Shown piece by piece: positions 6,668 through 8,105 of a DNA stretch of 8,105 nucleotides. This DNA comes from an uncultured Clostridia bacterium (GTDB lineage: Bacteria; Bacillota; Clostridia; RGIG6154): positions 1 to 8,105 of the forward strand of contig CAKSHV010000054.1 in NCBI GenBank assembly GCA_934457515.1, in the 5' to 3' direction. The notes beneath the pieces are model-generated. The model worked only from the letters and a program-made list of their open reading frames with translations. It did no database searches and was not told the DNA's origin. A program made the translations under genes and the position numbers. Numbering within the stretch: position 1 is the stretch's first letter; every line of letters starts with the position of its first letter.

Positions 6668-6702
6668 AAAGCATATTTTTTTGGCAGTCCGAAGTATGCT
6701 TT
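6668..6702. terminator. Weak hairpin between the convergent merR and tetR genes
   Basis: AAAGCATA (6668-6675) and TATGCTTT (6695-6702) form an 8-bp stem with a 19-nt loop, followed on the plus strand by an AT-rich ATTTATTTT. The stem overlaps the tetR stop codon. The long loop and low GC make it a poor terminator; it is listed because no better one separates the two convergent genes. Confidence 0.35.
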
Positions 6703-7287
6703 ATTTATTTTCAAACATCTTCTTTGCCTGGGCGGGGGAAAGACCCATAAGCGTGTTCACGGCTCTTCGTATCTCGTCCGTTTCGGCGTCTACCCAGTCG
6801 GCGTCTTCGTGCAGAATCACACTGCCCACGTCGTGCGACAGAAAGACCGTCATAAGGCGCGGATTCATCATGGGCGTTGCGCCGTTTTCAATTAAAATGT
6901 GAATGATTTCTTCAATATACGGTTCGATAACAGTCAGCGTTTGCTCGCGAATGGCAAGGCGCACCGTTTTGTGCATGTTGCCCTCGTATTTTAGGCGAAA
7001 GGCACGCACTTCTTTTTTTATGTAGGTAAAAAAGCGCAAAAGCGCCCGATACGGCTTTTCGCGCGCCTCATCGGTCAGTCTTCTAAACGCCTTTTCATGC
7101 GGTTCGAAAAAATGTTCCAAAACGTCTGAAAACAGCTCGTCTTTCGACTTGTAGTAATAATAAAACAGCCCGATTTCGCCGCCGACGCCGCGCATGATTT
7201 CGCGGATGCTTGTGCCCTCAAATCCCTTTTCAAAAAACAGACGTCCGCCGCCTCCGAAATTTTGTTTTTCGTTCCGCCGTTGTACAT
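6701..7287 (-). pseudogene. TetR-family transcriptional regulator with a frameshift in the first helix
   Basis: The TetR N-terminal domain is plain: RLFFEKGFEGTSIREIM, then GGEIGLFYYYYKSKDELFSDVLEHF. A helical ligand/dimer domain follows and ends at TAA 6701-6703. The continuous frame upstream of RLFF reads NFGGGG, which is not TetR-like, and its only long extension uses a TTG at 7459 inside the neighbouring gene. The next frame instead gives MYNGGTKNKISEAA from ATG 7287, the expected opening of helix 1. One added G at about 7244-7246 (GCGGCGGACGT to GCGGCGGGACGT) would fuse them as ISEAA-G-RLFFEKG and give 195 residues, the normal TetR length. ATG 7287 has no clear ribosome site. ATG 7301 (opening MSRRQ, weak site GGTGA) may be the original start, but it would need a second shift. 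The gene has its own promoter and candidate operator. The target is unknown. Either a recent null allele or a sequencing error. Confidence 0.8.
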
Positions 7288-7319
7288 TGGCGTCGTGACA
7301 TGCTTTCACTTTTTCACCA

Positions 7320-7339
7320 ATATTGTTTAAAAACAGTAT
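7320..7339. promoter_or_regulatory. Candidate TetR operator (imperfect palindrome)
   Basis: ATATTGTTTA (7320-7329) and AAAACAGTAT (7330-7339) form a 20-bp palindrome with two mismatched pairs, one of them central. It overlaps the -10 box and the predicted transcript start of the tetR gene, the usual place for an autoregulatory TetR site. The assignment is by position and symmetry only. Confidence 0.4.
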
Positions 7340-7363
7340 AACACAAACAAATTTTAAAGTCAA
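7335..7363 (-). promoter_or_regulatory. Sigma-A promoter of the tetR gene
   Basis: On the minus strand TTGACT (7358-7363) and TATACT (7335-7340) are separated by 17 bp, with the predicted start near 7328. It lies just after the terminator of the upstream ATPase gene, so tetR has its own transcript. It also places the true translation start downstream of 7328, which rules out the long TTG start at 7459. Confidence 0.8.
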
Positions 7364-7380
7364 CCGCAGAGAATATAAGA

Positions 7381-7405
7381 AAAAAACGGCATTAAGCCGT
7401 TTTTT
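7381..7405. terminator. Intrinsic terminator after the AAA ATPase gene, bidirectional form
   Basis: AAAAAACGGC (7381-7390) and GCCGTTTTTT (7396-7405) form a perfect 10-bp stem with a 5-nt loop. In the minus direction the stem is followed by Ts, giving a seven-T run in all (7380-7386). It begins 4 bp after the ATPase stop codon at 7410-7412. Confidence 0.85.
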
Positions 7406-7409
7406 CGCT

Positions 7410-8006
7410 TTATAATAAATCTTTTGCAGCCGAAAGCAGCGCTTGGCATTTGTCCTCAAACCGTTCCGATGCGGGAATAAAAATGCGCTTCGGGTGCGTT
7501 TCCCAAAGCTTCAGCAAACGGTCGTCCAGCGCAATGGCGCCGTCCGCCTCTTCAAAGCGGGTGGGGTTGTTATCAAAACTGTACGCCTCTTTTTTCAGCT
7601 TTGCGGCGGTTTCCAAATGAATAACCGCGTCATAGCGCGAAAGCAGGTTTTCGTGTGTTTGGCTGTTTTGCGCCAAAACTTTTTTGCCCGTTTCTTCGTC
7701 CATATATGCAAGCCCATCTACCGCGCCGCGGTCGAACAGAAATGCAACTTTTTCTTCTTTTAAATGTTCTGCGGCGTGCAAAAACAAATCCTCTTTTTCA
7801 AGCTGCAGCCGCAAAAGGCACGTTTGAAAAATTTCGGTCGGCACATTTTGCGGCGTTATGCCGCCGTTCATCATTTCGGTCGCGGTTTCGGCAACAATCA
7901 GCACCTTGTATCCGTTCTGTTCAAAAAACGTTTTCAGCATGTCAAGCGCGCTGGATTTGCCCGCACACGGCCCGCCGGTTACGGCGATTTTAATGCTTTT
8001 TTTCAT
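7410..8006 (-). CDS. AAA_28 (NadR/Ttd14-like) P-loop ATP-binding protein
   Basis: A 198-residue protein with a Walker A loop GGPCAGKS (11-18) right after an N-terminal beta strand (KIAVT). A Walker-B-like strand follows, VAFLFDRG (87-94, D92). The C-terminal part has NNPTRFEEADGAIALDDRLLKLWETH (146-171), the Arg-rich lid and L-D-x-x-L-x-x-x-W pattern I associate with the AAA_28 family. That family resembles the kinase domain of NadR and nucleotide kinases, so phosphorylation of a small nucleotide or nucleoside is possible; no substrate is known from the sequence. It is cytoplasmic with no membrane segment. The start is set by GGAG 8 nt before ATG 8006, and a consensus promoter and a terminator bound it, so it appears monocistronic. 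The length is normal for stand-alone members and all visible motifs are intact. Confidence 0.88.
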   Translation of the reverse strand: MKKSIKIAVTGGPCAGKSSALDMLKTFFEQNGYKVLIVAETATEMMNGGITPQNVPTEIFQTCLLRLQLEKEDLFLHAAEHLKEEKVAFLFDRGAVDGLAYMDEETGKKVLAQNSQTHENLLSRYDAVIHLETAAKLKKEAYSFDNNPTRFEEADGAIALDDRLLKLWETHPKRIFIPASERFEDKCQALLSAAKDLL

Positions 8007-8035
8007 GTGTGAATCTCCGTTATGTATTTTTATTT

Positions 8036-8064
8036 ATTATACCTGATTTTTTTCGGGCCGTCAA
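8036..8064 (-). promoter_or_regulatory. Sigma-A promoter of the AAA_28 ATPase gene
   Basis: On the minus strand TTGACG (8059-8064) and a perfect TATAAT (8036-8041) are separated by 17 bp. The predicted start lies near 8029, giving a short leader of about 20 nt with the GGAG ribosome site at 8015-8018. Confidence 0.82.
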
Positions 8065-8093
8065 TTGATTTTTAAAAAAAGATATGCTAAAAT
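8065..8093 (+). promoter_or_regulatory. Divergent sigma-A promoter reading out of the window to the right
   Basis: TTGATT (8065-8070) and TAAAAT (8088-8093) are separated by 17 bp, with a TG extended -10 (TGC just before TAAAAT). Its -35 box directly abuts the -35 of the ATPase promoter, so the two form a tight back-to-back pair. The gene it would serve starts beyond 8105 and cannot be seen. Confidence 0.5.
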
Positions 8094-8105
8094 AAAGTAT
8101 AAAAT

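Noticed and set aside
6701..7459. A 252-residue TetR protein starting at TTG 7459
   Set aside because: The extra N-terminal part runs into the ATPase gene, across its terminator and across the tetR promoter, and reads as low-complexity non-TetR sequence; a frameshifted gene starting near 7287-7301 fits far better.
7443..8046. Several overlapping plus-strand ORFs opposite the AAA_28 ATPase
   Set aside because: The minus strand has intact Walker motifs, ribosome site, promoter and terminator; the plus-strand frames are compositional shadows.
1..8105. Mobile element, CRISPR array, tRNA or rRNA genes
   Set aside because: I saw no transposase or integrase motifs, no spaced direct repeats and no tRNA or rRNA signatures on either strand by reading alone.

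Overview
The window looks like chromosomal DNA from a low-to-moderate-GC Gram-positive, most likely an anaerobic Clostridia-type Firmicute. The signs are strong AGGAG ribosome binding sites about 8 nt before the starts, AT-rich intergenic regions with near-consensus sigma-A promoters, U-rich hairpin terminators, a secreted protein with a copper-amine-oxidase-N 'stalk' domain, and a YqhD/BdhA-type iron alcohol dehydrogenase. This placement is inferred from style and gene families, not from a marker gene.

Left (1-3383, minus): one very large secreted protein whose C-terminus lies beyond the window. It has a signal peptide, a stalk domain, a carbohydrate-binding-like beta-sandwich, a further beta-rich region and a helical toroid-like region. 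It is probably a polysaccharide-active enzyme that I cannot assign to a family. Divergent from it (3538-4010, plus) lies the decayed C-terminal half of an AraC-family regulator, with one in-frame stop and one frameshift. A strong hairpin (4013-4043) then separates this part from the next operon.

Centre (4115-6636): a compact, apparently intact carbonyl/aldehyde-stress module. A MerR-family regulator (plus) faces a two-gene operon (minus) encoding a carboxymuconolactone-decarboxylase/cupin fusion and an iron-containing alcohol dehydrogenase. The shared 153-bp region holds a perfect 20-bp palindrome containing CTTAAAG-N4-CTTTAAG, the operator form I associate with Bacillus subtilis AdhR. It sits exactly inside a 19-bp -35/-10 spacer, the classical MerR-activated promoter geometry. 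The merR gene has its own consensus promoter facing the operon promoter, so the operator lies in the merR leader. The likely logic is that an electrophile is sensed through Cys54 of the regulator, the operon is switched on, and the aldehyde is reduced.

Right (6701-8105): a TetR-family regulator (minus) broken by an apparent one-base deletion, with its own promoter and a candidate operator; a bidirectional terminator; an AAA_28-type P-loop ATPase (minus) with a clean promoter; and a divergent promoter reading out of the window to the right.

The most notable points are the promoter/operator architecture of the MerR module, the unassigned large secreted protein, and two regulators that each appear to have lost a single G next to another G, which raises the question of real decay versus assembly error.
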